Below are positions 1-8,359 of a stretch of 64,000 nt of DNA, piece after piece. The stretch is from Deltaproteobacteria bacterium. GTDB taxonomy: Bacteria > Myxococcota > Myxococcia > Myxococcales > SZAS-1. Both the position numbers and the translations under genes were made by a program. A model generated the notes under the pieces. The model was not told where the DNA came from and searched no databases. It worked only from the letters and a program-made list of their open reading frames with translations. The stretch spans positions 38,658 to 102,657 of the forward strand of contig JAFEBB010000022.1 in NCBI GenBank assembly GCA_018266075.1, given 5' to 3'. Each line of letters starts with the position of its first letter. The stretch's first letter is position 1.

Positions 1-2
1 GC

Positions 3-1106
3 CACACGGCGGGCGGGCTCGCGCCGTTCTCGCTCGATTCATTCGATCTCGCGTCGGCCAACGCCGCGCTGATGGCCGCCGACGTGCAGACGCGCCACAT
101 GCCGCCCTGGCTTGCTGACCACTGCTGCCAGGAGTACCGCGACTCGCCGCAGCTCACGCCGGAGCAGATCGCGCTCTTCGGCGCGTGGCTCGACGCGGGC
201 ACGCCGCTCGGCGACCCAGCCGATGCGGGCGCGCCGATTCCCACGCTGGGCATGTCGCGTGTGGACGTCGAGGTCGGCATGGGCGCGCCGTACACGCCGC
301 ATCAACAAAACGAGCTGCGCTGCTTCACGCTCGACTGGCCGGAACAAACCACGAAGTTCGTCACCGGCATCAACTTGAAGGTGGGCAACCGCTCCATCGT
401 GCACCACGTGATCCTCTACGTGGTCGACCAGGGCAGCGCCGACTCGCTCAAGAAACAAGAGAACGCCGACGGCCAGCCCGGCTTCGACTGCACCGGCGGT
501 CTCGTGGGCGCGAACGTCACCGGCGGGCTCGCAGGTTGGCAGCCCGGCTCGCAGGGCCTCGACTTCCCCGACCACACCGGCACGAAGGTCGAGCCACACT
601 CGGCCATCGTGATGCAAATCCACTACAGCCTGGAGCACGGCGGCAGCGGCTCGGATCAAACGACGCTGCAGCTCGAGGCCTCCGACTCGGCCACCGAGCT
701 CAAGGGCATCGCCGTGGGCGATCTGCTCTGGATGGCGAACGGCTCGATGCGCATTCCCAAGGGCGCCGTCGACTACCCGTACACCACGGAGATCCACCCG
801 ATCGATCTCTACTCGAGCGGCAATCCGATGCTGCTCTACAACGTGTCGCTTCACATGCATCAGTTCGCGACGCACGGGTTGCTCACGCTCGAGCACGCCG
901 ACGGCACGCGCGAGTGCCTGCTGCAAGTGTCGAACTGGGACATGGGCTGGAACGGGACCTTCTGGTTCGCGCAGCCGCTGCGCGTGGTCTCCGGCGACAA
1001 GATCTTCCTGGAGTGCGACTTCACCAACACCACCGACCACGACCTGGTCTGGTCCAACTCCGGCGAGATGTGCGCCGGCTTCGGCACGTACATCGATGCG
1101 CACTGA
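3..1106 (+). CDS. Copper type II ascorbate-dependent monooxygenase family protein (5' partial)
   Basis: The reading frame is open to the left edge, so the N-terminus lies outside the window. Residues before the first Met (position 72) include HTAGGLAPF, and RHMPPW follows it. This is the cytochrome-c-like lead-in seen in bacterial exported copper monooxygenase proteins. Numbering from that Met, every copper ligand of the peptidylglycine-monooxygenase fold can be placed: H111-H112 (NRSIVHHV) and H184 (MQIHYS) for one copper, and H261-x-H263 (SLHMHQ) plus M333 (GEMCAG) for the other. It is probably a periplasmic or secreted oxidoreductase; the substrate is unknown. The next gene overlaps its end by 11 bases and is likely co-transcribed. 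The fold assignment is strong, the enzymatic activity is inferred. Confidence 0.85.
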   Translation, partial: HTAGGLAPFSLDSFDLASANAALMAADVQTRHMPPWLADHCCQEYRDSPQLTPEQIALFGAWLDAGTPLGDPADAGAPIPTLGMSRVDVEVGMGAPYTPHQQNELRCFTLDWPEQTTKFVTGINLKVGNRSIVHHVILYVVDQGSADSLKKQENADGQPGFDCTGGLVGANVTGGLAGWQPGSQGLDFPDHTGTKVEPHSAIVMQIHYSLEHGGSGSDQTTLQLEASDSATELKGIAVGDLLWMANGSMRIPKGAVDYPYTTEIHPIDLYSSGNPMLLYNVSLHMHQFATHGLLTLEHADGTRECLLQVSNWDMGWNGTFWFAQPLRVVSGDKIFLECDFTNTTDHDLVWSNSGEMCAGFGTYIDAH

Positions 1107-1752
1107 GCTCGTGGCCATCGTCGTCGCGGCTGCGGGCGCGCTCGGCTGCGCCTCCGCGACGAGCTTGTGCACCGCGCGCAACCTGGCCGAGGGCGAGACG
1201 CAGCTTGGCGTGGGCTTGAAGGCGCCGTGGCCCGTTGCGGAAGTGGGAATTCGCCGCGGGCTCACCGACAGAATCGAGCTCGGCGCGCAGGGCGGCGGGT
1301 TCGTGAGCCGCCCGCTGACGATGGTGAGCGCGCTCGCCGATGTGAAGGCCCAGCTGCACCGCGCCGCGACGCCGAATGTCGGCTGGGACCTCGCGCTGGA
1401 TCCGTCGGTGGGCTACGAGAGCTTCGAGGCCACGGGCGCGCCGATTCGCTCGGTGAACGGCGGCCTCGCGCTGCTCGTGGGACACGGCATCGGCAATGGG
1501 CACCAGGTGGTGCTCGGCCCGCGGATGATCGAGAGCCTGCTCTGGGACGCGAACTCCGAGCCGACCTGGGTGCCGTCCTGGGGCGCGTCGCTGGCGGTGG
1601 CCTTCGCGGTGAGCAATCGGGTGCAGCTCATTCCCGAGTGCACGGTGATGTATTCGCCCGTGACCTACAACACGAAGCAGGGCATTCCGATGGCGCAGTG
1701 CGCGCTGGGAGTGCTGGTGGGGAATGGGCCAGGTGATGCGGCGCAGCGGTGA
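1096..1752 (+). CDS. Predicted lipoprotein, beta-rich, unknown function
   Basis: 218 residues. The N-terminus (MRTELVAIVVAAAGALGC) is a short lipoprotein signal with lipobox ALGC. The rest alternates short hydrophobic strands and turns, with many Gly and paired Arg/Glu (GLTDRIELGAQGGG). This pattern recalls small outer-membrane or envelope beta-proteins, but I do not recognise the family. The start codon at 1096 lies inside the end of the copper monooxygenase gene (11-base overlap), which suggests translational coupling. The gene ends just before a paired hairpin repeat that fills the convergent gap to the next gene. It could be an accessory envelope protein of the monooxygenase; that is inference from position only. 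Confidence 0.75.
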   Translation: MRTELVAIVVAAAGALGCASATSLCTARNLAEGETQLGVGLKAPWPVAEVGIRRGLTDRIELGAQGGGFVSRPLTMVSALADVKAQLHRAATPNVGWDLALDPSVGYESFEATGAPIRSVNGGLALLVGHGIGNGHQVVLGPRMIESLLWDANSEPTWVPSWGASLAVAFAVSNRVQLIPECTVMYSPVTYNTKQGIPMAQCALGVLVGNGPGDAAQR

Positions 1753-1761
1753 CACGGGATC

Positions 1762-1869
1762 GTCGGCGCTGGAAAGCGCCTCCCACGAACTCAGTATTCA
1801 AGTTTGGTGGGCAAGCTTGGAAGGATCGATGTGGAAGTGAGCCTGTGGGAGGCGCTTCCCAGCGCCGAC
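1762..1869. repeat. REPIN-like element: two inverted REP hairpins
   Basis: Two 25-base units, 1762-1786 and 1845-1869, are inverted copies with 24 of 25 positions matching. Each unit also contains its own small hairpin: GGCGCT-GGAA-AGCGCC at 1765-1780 and GGCGCT-TCCC-AGCGCC at 1851-1866. The outer head of each unit is GTGGGA. A hairpin-forming unit paired in inverted orientation around about 58 bases of unrelated sequence is the layout of a REPIN, the mobile doublet form of bacterial REP sequences. It occupies nearly the whole gap between two convergent stop codons (1752 and 1871), where it may also end transcription. I found no second copy of the unit in this window. Confidence 0.75.
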
Positions 1870-1870
1870 C

Positions 1871-2938
1871 TCATCCAGGCAGGCCGATGAAGTAGCGCAT
1901 GAAATAGAAGAAACCCACCCACGCGATCACCGGTCCCAGCGCGGCGACCCACATCGGAACCGGGTTCGTCTCAACGCGCGACTTCTCGTCGACGTCGGCC
2001 TGCGAGAGCACCCACTGGAAGAAGAACACGAGGATGGCGATCACCAGCGCGAACGCCGAGAAGGCGGTGGTGTCCGAGATGTCGTTCATCCCGAACTCGT
2101 CGTGGGTCGCGCCGCTGAGCGCCAGCGCGTAGAGCCCGAAGAGCACCGTGAGCTTGTAGGTGTAGCGCCACAGCTCGCGCCTGAGCTCGCGCTTCGGCGC
2201 GTTGTGATCTTCGTTGTAGGCCTGGAGGGCGCGCTCGATGGTGTCGTGCGCGCGCGCGGCGTCGGTCTCGGCGACCTGGAGCAACGCCGTGCGCACGCGG
2301 ACTGCGCTGTCGGCGCCGCAGTAGCTGCAGCGCGCGAGCGCCGCGTCCTCGACCACTGCGAGCGGCGCTCCACAACGTCGACACATGGCCGGTCCGCCCG
2401 GCGTGAGCGGCGGCCGCGCGCGGAACAGATTCACCAGGAGCGCCCGCGCGCGCGTGCGCCGGCTCGCATAGACGCCGAGCGCTCGCGGCACGAACACGAA
2501 GATCCACATCACCACGCCGGTGAAGATCATCTCGGTGACGTCGTTGTCGTCGGTCGGCGGGAGATGAAAGCGCTTCACGGCGGCCTGCAGGATCAACGTC
2601 GCGCACATCATGGCGCTGAGGAGCACCGGCACCATGAACGCGAGCAGGTAGCCCACCAGCGACCAGTCGAACATCCGCGCCAAGACCTGCGTGGCGTACC
2701 AGGGCGGCGCGTCGAGCTTCGCGAAGAGGGCCTCGGCCTGGGCGTGATCGGCGGCGTCGCGGGTGTGCAGATCGCGCAGCCGGCGGTAGTCGTCGGGCAG
2801 CGGCGTCGTCGCGTGGCAGAAGGGACAGGCGACCGTGTCGCCCGTGCCCAGCGGAAGCGGAGCCGCGCAGTTGCTGCAGGTGAGCACGCGGACCGCCGGC
2901 GCTTCGGGCGCCGGCGCGGCCTGGGCCTTGTGGCTCAT
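1871..2938 (-). CDS. Membrane protein with two zinc ribbons
   Basis: 355 residues from the ATG at 2938, chosen because the frame upstream of it is Arg-rich and crosses into the divergent gene. An N-terminal zinc ribbon (CSNC...CPFC) is followed by an Asp/Ala-rich helical stretch, two hydrophobic segments, a further short membrane segment, a second zinc ribbon (CRRC...CSYC), a charged helical region and two or three C-terminal membrane segments. Several bacterial families combine cytosolic zinc ribbons with membrane helices, but no function is assigned to this one. It is transcribed divergently from the ankyrin lipoprotein and converges on the REPIN-like element. Confidence 0.8.
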   Translation of the reverse strand: MSHKAQAAPAPEAPAVRVLTCSNCAAPLPLGTGDTVACPFCHATTPLPDDYRRLRDLHTRDAADHAQAEALFAKLDAPPWYATQVLARMFDWSLVGYLLAFMVPVLLSAMMCATLILQAAVKRFHLPPTDDNDVTEMIFTGVVMWIFVFVPRALGVYASRRTRARALLVNLFRARPPLTPGGPAMCRRCGAPLAVVEDAALARCSYCGADSAVRVRTALLQVAETDAARAHDTIERALQAYNEDHNAPKRELRRELWRYTYKLTVLFGLYALALSGATHDEFGMNDISDTTAFSAFALVIAILVFFFQWVLSQADVDEKSRVETNPVPMWVAALGPVIAWVGFFYFMRYFIGLPG

Positions 2939-3021
2939 GCGGCGATCATCGCACGCGGCGCGCTTCTCACCGAGGGCGCGCTTCGACCTCGCCGCGGCTC
3001 GGGTGGCAAGATGGAGAGGCC

Positions 3022-3843
3022 ATGTCGACCGAACGCTCAATCTCGTCGCACCGCACACGCTTCGTGACCGTCGCGCTCAGCCTGCTGCCGCTGCTGGGCT
3101 GCCCCGTCCACGAAGAGGCGCTGCCCTTCGGCCTCTGCAAGCTCTACGACGCCCCCGCGCTCGACGCGGCCATCGCCAAGGGCCTCAACGTCAACGCCGG
3201 CTGCTGCGACGAGCACATGATTGGCGAGTGCTCGGTCCCGCGACCGAACTCGACGCTGTTGGTCCACGCCATCGAGTCGAAGCGAGCCGATGCGGTGAGG
3301 GTGCTTCTCGCCCACGGCGCCGATGTGAATGCGCCCTCGAGCACGGGCCTTCCGCTCGGCATCGCGATTTCGATGGGGCAAGCGGAGGTGGTGGAGCAGC
3401 TGCTTGCGAAGGGCGTGAACGACGCCTCGCGCGATCAGGGCCTGCACATGGCCGCGCACGCGGGTCAGGTCGACGCCGGCAAGCGCCTCATCACCATGCA
3501 GCCCGCGGCGCAGCGAGGCGCGGCCTGCGCGTTGCTCGAGTGCAGCGTGGTCCCCGAGCTGGTGCAGCAAGGGCGCCCCGAGCTGCCGCGGCAGCGCGAG
3601 CTCTTGCTCTGGGCCATCCAGAATTGCCCCGATCCCAACTTGAAGTGTGAAGGCGACGAGCACCTCTTCACGCAGATCGCGCGCGACGATGCCAACGCGC
3701 CGCTCGTCGAAGCGCTGCTCGCGAAGGGCGCCGACGTGAATGCGCCAGAGCGGAACAACCGCACGGTGAAGGAGTACCTGCGGCACTTCAACGACTACGA
3801 CTCGCGGCCGCGCATCAAGGCGCTGCTCGAGGCAACGCACTGA
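3022..3843 (+). CDS. Ankyrin-repeat lipoprotein
   Basis: 273 residues. The signal sequence ends in a lipobox (PLLGC, Cys27), so the protein should be anchored in the periplasmic leaflet. Ankyrin repeats are recognisable from spaced motifs such as ADAVRVLLAHGADVNAP (about residues 90-108), AEVVEQLLAKGVN and a last repeat near residue 240 (VEALLAKGADVNAP). A central stretch contains several Cys residues (ACALLEC, NCPDPNLKC) that could form disulphides in the periplasm. GGAGAGG shortly before the ATG is a good ribosome-binding site. Ankyrin repeats mediate protein binding; the partner is unknown. Confidence 0.88.
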   Translation: MSTERSISSHRTRFVTVALSLLPLLGCPVHEEALPFGLCKLYDAPALDAAIAKGLNVNAGCCDEHMIGECSVPRPNSTLLVHAIESKRADAVRVLLAHGADVNAPSSTGLPLGIAISMGQAEVVEQLLAKGVNDASRDQGLHMAAHAGQVDAGKRLITMQPAAQRGAACALLECSVVPELVQQGRPELPRQRELLLWAIQNCPDPNLKCEGDEHLFTQIARDDANAPLVEALLAKGADVNAPERNNRTVKEYLRHFNDYDSRPRIKALLEATH

Positions 3844-3846
3844 GGC

Positions 3847-4452
3847 TCAGTCGTCGATGCCCTTGCCGGCGAGGATCCGCGGCGTGTGCTTCTTCACGCG
3901 GTCCTCACGCGTCTTCGACTGTTTAGCCTGTGAAACATAATAAATATATCCACGCTGCCGGCCAGGCGTGAGGGCCTCGAACGCGCGCTCCAGGGCCGGG
4001 TTGTCGTCGAGCGCCTTCTGAAGCTCCTCCGGCACCGTGTACTCGGAGTGCTTCTTCAGCTTCACCTTCAAGCCGGCTTTCTCGAGCTTGAGCGCGCGCT
4101 CGATGTAGTCGGCCAGGACCTTCTTGTTCTTCTTGATCTCGGCAAGGCTCTTGAGCCGGATCTGACGCGCGGCCTGCACGTTCTCCGTCTGCTGGATGAG
4201 GATGCCCTCGGGGTCGTCGAGGATGGCGCCCTTGAAGAACAAGTACGCGACGTACTCTTTGAAGGCATGAATCAGGACCACGTTCCCGCCCTCGAACGCG
4301 TAGCAGGGCCAGCCCCACTTGAGGTCCTCGTCGAGCCCGGAGTCGAGGGCGATGGCGCGCAGCGCTTTGATCTCGTCGACCCAGCCGCCCTCGTGCCAGC
4401 TGAAGAACTTGTCGACCTTGGGGCTGGTCTTTTGAGCGGCTTTCTTGGCCAT
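3847..4452 (-). CDS. YdeI/OmdA-family protein (DUF1801 plus OmdA)
   Basis: 201 residues from the ATG at 4452; the longer frame upstream has no family similarity. An N-terminal DUF1801-type domain (LKWGWPCYAFEGGNVV, YLFFKGAIL) is followed by a charged helix and a C-terminal OmdA-like region (GYIYYVSQAKQSKTREDR). This matches the length and order of YdeI-type proteins, some of which have been linked to bacteriocin or antimicrobial peptide protection; the biochemical role is unclear. The codons for GYIYYVSQ are strikingly AT-rich compared with the rest of the gene. The start is divergent from the SnoaL-like gene at 4541 and the end converges on the ankyrin gene with only three bases between. Confidence 0.88.
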   Translation of the reverse strand: MAKKAAQKTSPKVDKFFSWHEGGWVDEIKALRAIALDSGLDEDLKWGWPCYAFEGGNVVLIHAFKEYVAYLFFKGAILDDPEGILIQQTENVQAARQIRLKSLAEIKKNKKVLADYIERALKLEKAGLKVKLKKHSEYTVPEELQKALDDNPALERAFEALTPGRQRGYIYYVSQAKQSKTREDRVKKHTPRILAGKGIDD

Positions 4453-4540
4453 GGTCCGTGACCCTCTGAATCGAGAGGTGACCATAGCGCTTACGCCACA
4501 CGGGCGGCATGGCAGAGTGCCGGTCCAGGGAGGCCGCCCC

Positions 4541-4933
4541 ATGACCGACGCCGACGTGAAGAGCTGGTTCGCCGAATACCTCTCCACCTTCGCCGCCTGC
4601 GGCCGAGGTGAGCGCGAGCTGAATGCGCTGCTCGGGTACTACGGCGTCCCGATCCTGGTGACGACCGACGGCGGCTCGAGCGCGCTCACCAGCGACGCGC
4701 AGGTCCTCGCGATGGCCAAGCAGCAGATCGACGGGATGCGCGCCCAGTACGACCACAGCGACCTCCTCGAGGCGAGCGTCAGCGTGGTGAACGCCAGCTC
4801 AGCGCTCTACCGCGGCGAGTTCGCGCGCGTGCGCAAGGACGGCACGGAGATCAACCGGCTGCTCGTGAGCTACCTCATCACCGAGGGCGCGAGCGGACGG
4901 CGGATCTCGGCGCTGCTCGTGCACCACCGCTGA
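4541..4933 (+). CDS. DUF6841-like (SnoaL/NTF2-fold) protein
   Basis: 130 residues from the ATG at 4541, preceded by GGGAGG. The sequence shows the small alpha-plus-beta layout of SnoaL/NTF2-like proteins: an N-terminal helix with WFAEYL, the loop LLGYYGVPILVTTDG, a helix (VLAMAKQQIDGMR) and C-terminal strands (RLLVSYLITEG, ISALLVHHR). I recognise it as close to the DUF6841 family. No catalytic residues are established for the family. It is cytosolic, as there is no signal peptide. Confidence 0.75.
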   Translation: MTDADVKSWFAEYLSTFAACGRGERELNALLGYYGVPILVTTDGGSSALTSDAQVLAMAKQQIDGMRAQYDHSDLLEASVSVVNASSALYRGEFARVRKDGTEINRLLVSYLITEGASGRRISALLVHHR

Positions 4934-5090
4934 GCGTTTACGGGTAGAGCCCTACGCCGCGCGGCGGCGCATCGAGTCCGGCGTGGGCGAGACCCTGCCC
5001 GTGAGCGCGCCGGGGTTCGGGATGCGCATCAGCGCCGTGTTGCCGAAGCCCGACGACGCGCTCCGGAGCCACAGCGCGCCGCTCCGCGGC

Positions 5091-5264
5091 TCAGCACCGA
5101 AGGTGCCGCCGCCCAAGCTCCACGCGCGGACGGTCCAGCAGCAGCGCCAACGCGCGCGCCTGAGGCTCCGTGTCACACCGGTATTCCTGGGTGCCGAGCT
5201 GGGTGGCGAGGCGAACCATCCAGAACGGACCCTCGCGTCGAATGCTGGAGCGCGTTGCAGTCAT
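5091..5264 (-). CDS. Small hypothetical protein (57 residues)
   Basis: This small frame runs from the ATG at 5264 to the TGA at 5091-5093. GAGGA lies a few bases upstream of the ATG as a ribosome-binding site. Codons favour G or C in the third position, and the protein reads plausibly: REGPFWMVRLATQLG, EYRCDTEPQARALALLL. I do not recognise a family. It is the only convincing gene in 4934-5405; I see nothing coding or structured in the flanks 4934-5090 and 5265-5405. Confidence 0.5.
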   Translation of the reverse strand: MTATRSSIRREGPFWMVRLATQLGTQEYRCDTEPQARALALLLDRPRVELGRRHLRC

Positions 5265-5405
5265 GTCGTCCTCGCGGTCTTGCCTCCCTGCCTCAGCAAG
5301 CGCCGTTCCAAGGTCGCCTCACGGAGAGAGGGCTGAATCGGCGTGCGTTCGCTGCGGCGGCGACGTCGCGTGACGCAGCTCTTGCGGGCCCCTCGGCGAT
5401 CTGGG

Positions 5406-5864
5406 TCAAGGCTCCGGCGAGGGGCCGTTCAGATCCACGCGATCGGGCAGCTCGTTTTCATCGTCGTGCGCGTGCGGAAACGGCTCGGCCAGCGCCACGC
5501 CGAGCGCATCGATCGCCGCCACGAGCCCCTCGGTGAATGCGCCGCGCGAGAAGTGTCGACGCAGGATCGCCGCGACCTCGTCCCAGAGGTCCTGGCCGGT
5601 GCGCGCGTGCACGCCCGCGTCACCGAGCACGGCGAAGCGGCGCCGCCCGGGCACCACGAAGATGAGGACGCCGTTGCGCTCGCGGGTCTGCCGCATGCCC
5701 AGCCGCTCGAACGCGCGCTCCGCCGCGGCCTGCACGCTTCCCCAGAACAGCGGCGCCACCGAGACGCGGAGCTCCGCCGAGGTCTTCTGCTCGGCCTCGC
5801 GCAACGCCCGCTCGATGCGCGGGAGGTCGAGGGTGCGGATCCAGCCGTCTCGGGTCCGGAGCAT
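5406..5864 (-). CDS. TPM-domain protein, short cytosolic form
   Basis: 152 residues from the ATG at 5864, which has GAGGT five bases upstream. A GTG at 5876 overlaps the previous stop and is an alternative start adding four residues. The protein is a single TPM domain (LREAEQKTSAELRVSVAP, GVLIFVVPGRRRFAVLGDAGVH) without signal peptide or membrane segment. TPM domains occur in the photosystem-II assembly protein TLP18.3 and in bacterial YgcG-like proteins; phosphatase activity is reported for the plant protein only. It is the last gene of a lemA-TPM-TPM cluster, and the pairing with the membrane-anchored TPM protein immediately upstream suggests shared function. Confidence 0.87.
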   Translation of the reverse strand: MLRTRDGWIRTLDLPRIERALREAEQKTSAELRVSVAPLFWGSVQAAAERAFERLGMRQTRERNGVLIFVVPGRRRFAVLGDAGVHARTGQDLWDEVAAILRRHFSRGAFTEGLVAAIDALGVALAEPFPHAHDDENELPDRVDLNGPSPEP

Positions 5865-5872
5865 TGCCCACC

Positions 5873-6595
5873 TCACCAGGAGCCGCTGGCGCCGCCGCCG
5901 CCGGAGCGTCCGCCGCCGCCGGAGAAGCCGCCGCCCGAGGAGCCGCCGCGGCGGCTGTTGCCGCTCAGCAGGTTGAACAAGAGGAACATCGCCAACCGCG
6001 GATGGGTGATCGCGAAGGCGAGCAGAATCACCGCCACGATCACCAGCAGGACCAGCTGCGCAGGACTGACGTGAAGCTGCGGCAGCTGTGGATTCGTCGG
6101 GGCAGGGGCCTCGCCGCTGATGCGCGCCAGCAGCGCGTCCACCGAGCCCGACACCGCGCCGTCCACGTCGCCCGCTCGCAGCCGCGGCACCGCCACCTCG
6201 CGGATGATGCGCGAGGCCACCGCGTCGGGGACCACGGGCTCGAGCCCGTAGCCCACCTCGATGCGCATGTGCCGGTCCTGCATGAACACGAAGACCGCCA
6301 CGCCGTCGTCGAGCTTCTTCTGGCCCACGCCCCAGGCCTCGAAGGTGCGCGCGGCCCAGTCTTCGAGCGGCACGTCGCCGGTCGAGCGGCCGATCCAGAC
6401 GATCACCTGGTGCCCGGTGGCTTGCTGGTAGGCCTCGAGTCGTTGATCCAGGCGCTCGCGCGTCGGCGCGCTCAGCGCCCCGTCGGGATCCGTCACCCAG
6501 CGCGTGGGGGCCGGCGGCGGCTGGAACGCGCCCAACAACAGCAGCGCGCCCAGGCCCAGCGCGAGCGCGCCGCCGAGGGTGGACAGGCGTCGCAT
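5873..6595 (-). CDS. TPM-domain membrane protein (YgcG-like)
   Basis: 240 residues. A signal peptide (ALALGLGALLLLGAF) is followed by a periplasmic TPM domain (residues about 32-160; WVTDPDGALSAPTRERLDQ, DDGVAVFVFMQDRHMRIEVG), one membrane helix (LVLLVIVAVILLAFAI) and a Gly/Ser tail ending GGGGASGSW. The tail is the usual signature of the family. It sits four bases after lemA and next to a second TPM gene, as commonly found. LemA-TPM pairs are linked to envelope stress or membrane maintenance, but the mechanism is not known. Confidence 0.92.
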   Translation of the reverse strand: MRRLSTLGGALALGLGALLLLGAFQPPPAPTRWVTDPDGALSAPTRERLDQRLEAYQQATGHQVIVWIGRSTGDVPLEDWAARTFEAWGVGQKKLDDGVAVFVFMQDRHMRIEVGYGLEPVVPDAVASRIIREVAVPRLRAGDVDGAVSGSVDALLARISGEAPAPTNPQLPQLHVSPAQLVLLVIVAVILLAFAITHPRLAMFLLFNLLSGNSRRGGSSGGGFSGGGGRSGGGGASGSW

Positions 6596-6599
6596 GGGC

Positions 6600-7199
6600 C
6601 TAGAACTTCACCTTCGGCGCGTGGGTGGCCTCGGGCTCGGCCTGGAAGTAGGGCTTCTCCGCGAACTTCGCGCCCGAGAGGTTGGCCACGAACACGGTGG
6701 GGAAGCTGTCGCGCTTGGCGTTGAAGTCGCGGGAGAGCTCGTTGAAGCGCATGCGCTCCACGGCGATGCGGTTCTCGGTGCCCTCGAGCTGGGCGAGGAG
6801 GTCGCGGAAGGCGTCGGTGCTGCGCAGCTGCGGATAGGCCTCCACGCTCACCAGGAGCCGCCCCAACGCGCCGCCCAGGTTCTGCTGGGCCTGCTGGAAC
6901 TTCGCGAACTCGTCCGGGTTCTGAAGAATCGCCTCGGTGGCCGTGGTGGTGACCTGCGTTGCCTTGGCGCGGGCCTCGGTGACCTCGGTGAGCGTGCTCT
7001 TTTCGAAGTTGGCCGAGCCCTTCACCGTCTCCACCAGGTTGGGCACGAGGTCGAGGCGGCGCTGGTAGGCGTTCTGCACCTGACCCCACTGGGCGCGCAC
7101 CGCCTGGTCGGAGCGCACCAGGCCGTTGTAGCTGCCCACGCCCCAGACGCCGAGCAGCACCAGCAGCGCCACCAATCCGATTCCGAACCACTTGCCCAT
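6600..7199 (-). CDS. lemA: LemA family protein
   Basis: 199 residues from the ATG at 7199; the upstream extension in the same frame is not conserved. One N-terminal membrane helix (IGLVALLVLLGVWGVG) precedes the typical LemA helical bundle: NGLVRSDQAVRAQWGQVQN, YQRRLDLVPNLVETVKG and the C-terminal RDFNAKRDSFPTVFVA. Length and motifs are normal for the family. LemA is an inner-membrane protein with helices on one side of the membrane; the function is poorly defined. It is first in the lemA-TPM-TPM cluster and divergent from the Nudix gene, with a 170-base promoter region between. Confidence 0.95.
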   Translation of the reverse strand: MGKWFGIGLVALLVLLGVWGVGSYNGLVRSDQAVRAQWGQVQNAYQRRLDLVPNLVETVKGSANFEKSTLTEVTEARAKATQVTTTATEAILQNPDEFAKFQQAQQNLGGALGRLLVSVEAYPQLRSTDAFRDLLAQLEGTENRIAVERMRFNELSRDFNAKRDSFPTVFVANLSGAKFAEKPYFQAEPEATHAPKVKF

Positions 7200-7369
7200 G
7201 AGGTCCTCCGAAGCTCGTGCTGGGCGGATGTGCAAGAGCAGGGCCCGGGCGCCGCGAGGGTTTTCCGCGCAACCGCTGCGCGAAGACGCGTGCGGACGAG
7301 GCTCGTCGAAAAGCTTGCGCGCGAACGATCTCGCTCGTCAGGAGGGGAGCGCTCGCGGAAGATCGCGGC

Positions 7370-7915
7370 ATGCCCACTCGAGACGCCTTCTGCAACTCCT
7401 GCGGCACGAAGTATCCCTTGCCGCTCGCGTATCCGCGCACGTGCACGTCGTGCAAGCAGATGGTCTGGGCCAACCCGATCCCGGTGGGCGTGGGGCTGGT
7501 GCCGGTGCAGGTCGGCGAGCGCACGGGGCTGCTCGTGATTCGACGCGCGATTCCGCCCGGCGTGGGCAAGCTCGCGCTGGTGGGCGGCTTCGTGGAAGAG
7601 CACGAGTCTTGGCAGCGCGGGCTCGCGCGCGAGGTGCACGAAGAGGCGAACGTGGTCGTCGATCCGGCGCGCGTCGAGCCGCTGTGGTTCGTCTCCAGTG
7701 AGCCGAAGCCGAACCGCGTGCTGCTCTTTGGGATCACCGAGCCCATCGCAAAGCTCCCGCCCTTCGAGGCCGACGGCGAGACGTCCGAGCGCGGCGTCAT
7801 CTTCGGGCCGGAGGGACTCGATCCGATCTTTGCCTTCCCGCTGCATGCCGAGGCCGCGCGCCGATATTTTGCGGCGCGAAAGATCAGCGGGCCCAATGCG
7901 TTCACGTCGATTTAG
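7370..7915 (+). CDS. Zinc-ribbon Nudix hydrolase
   Basis: 181 residues from the ATG at 7370. An N-terminal zinc ribbon (CNSC...CTSC, about residues 7-28) is followed by a Nudix domain. The Nudix box reads GGFVEEHESWQRGLAREVHEEANV: the G-x5-E-x7-REVHEE core is intact, but the Gly that normally follows two residues after EE is Asn. Proteins of this layout resemble NADH pyrophosphatase (NudC)-like enzymes that hydrolyse nucleoside diphosphates linked to another group, but NudC is longer. The catalytic glutamates are present, so it is probably active. It is followed after 12 bases by a DUF1801 gene in the same direction. Confidence 0.88.
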   Translation: MPTRDAFCNSCGTKYPLPLAYPRTCTSCKQMVWANPIPVGVGLVPVQVGERTGLLVIRRAIPPGVGKLALVGGFVEEHESWQRGLAREVHEEANVVVDPARVEPLWFVSSEPKPNRVLLFGITEPIAKLPPFEADGETSERGVIFGPEGLDPIFAFPLHAEAARRYFAARKISGPNAFTSI

Positions 7916-7927
7916 CGAGGTCCATCA

Positions 7928-8359
7928 ATGAGTCCGACCAAGCGCGCGAACAAGAAGCCCACGACCTTCACCGCCGAGGAGCGCGCGGCGATGAAGGAGC
8001 GCGCGCGTGAGCTCAAGGCGGGCGACGTCGACGGCACGAAGGCCGTGCTCGAGAAGATCGCTTCGCTGCCCGAGCCGGATCGTTCGATGGCCAGGCGGAT
8101 TCACGCGATCGTGCTGTCGGCCGCGCCATCGCTCACGCCGCGGCTCTGGTACGGCATGCCCGCCTACGCGCGCGACGAGAAGACGATCTGCTTGTTCCAG
8201 AGCGGCCAGAAGTTCAAGACGCGCTACGCGACGCTCGGCTTCAGCGACAAGGCCAAGCTCGACGATGGAGAGATGTGGCCCAACGCGTACGCGCTCACGA
8301 AGCTCACGCCCGACGTGGAAGCGAAGATCGCCGCGCTGGTGAAGAAGGCCGTCGGCTGA
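7928..8359 (+). CDS. DUF1801 family protein
   Basis: 143 residues. A Lys-rich N-terminus is followed by a DUF1801 domain with the characteristic WYGMPAYAR and [20 protein letters not shown] stretches. The family is related to the frataxin-like YdhG fold, and an iron-chaperone role is proposed for some members. The protein is cytosolic. It is 12 bases downstream of the Nudix gene and probably in one operon with it. Its stop codon abuts the stop of the convergent GH16 gene with no gap. Confidence 0.87.
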   Translation: MSPTKRANKKPTTFTAEERAAMKERARELKAGDVDGTKAVLEKIASLPEPDRSMARRIHAIVLSAAPSLTPRLWYGMPAYARDEKTICLFQSGQKFKTRYATLGFSDKAKLDDGEMWPNAYALTKLTPDVEAKIAALVKKAVG

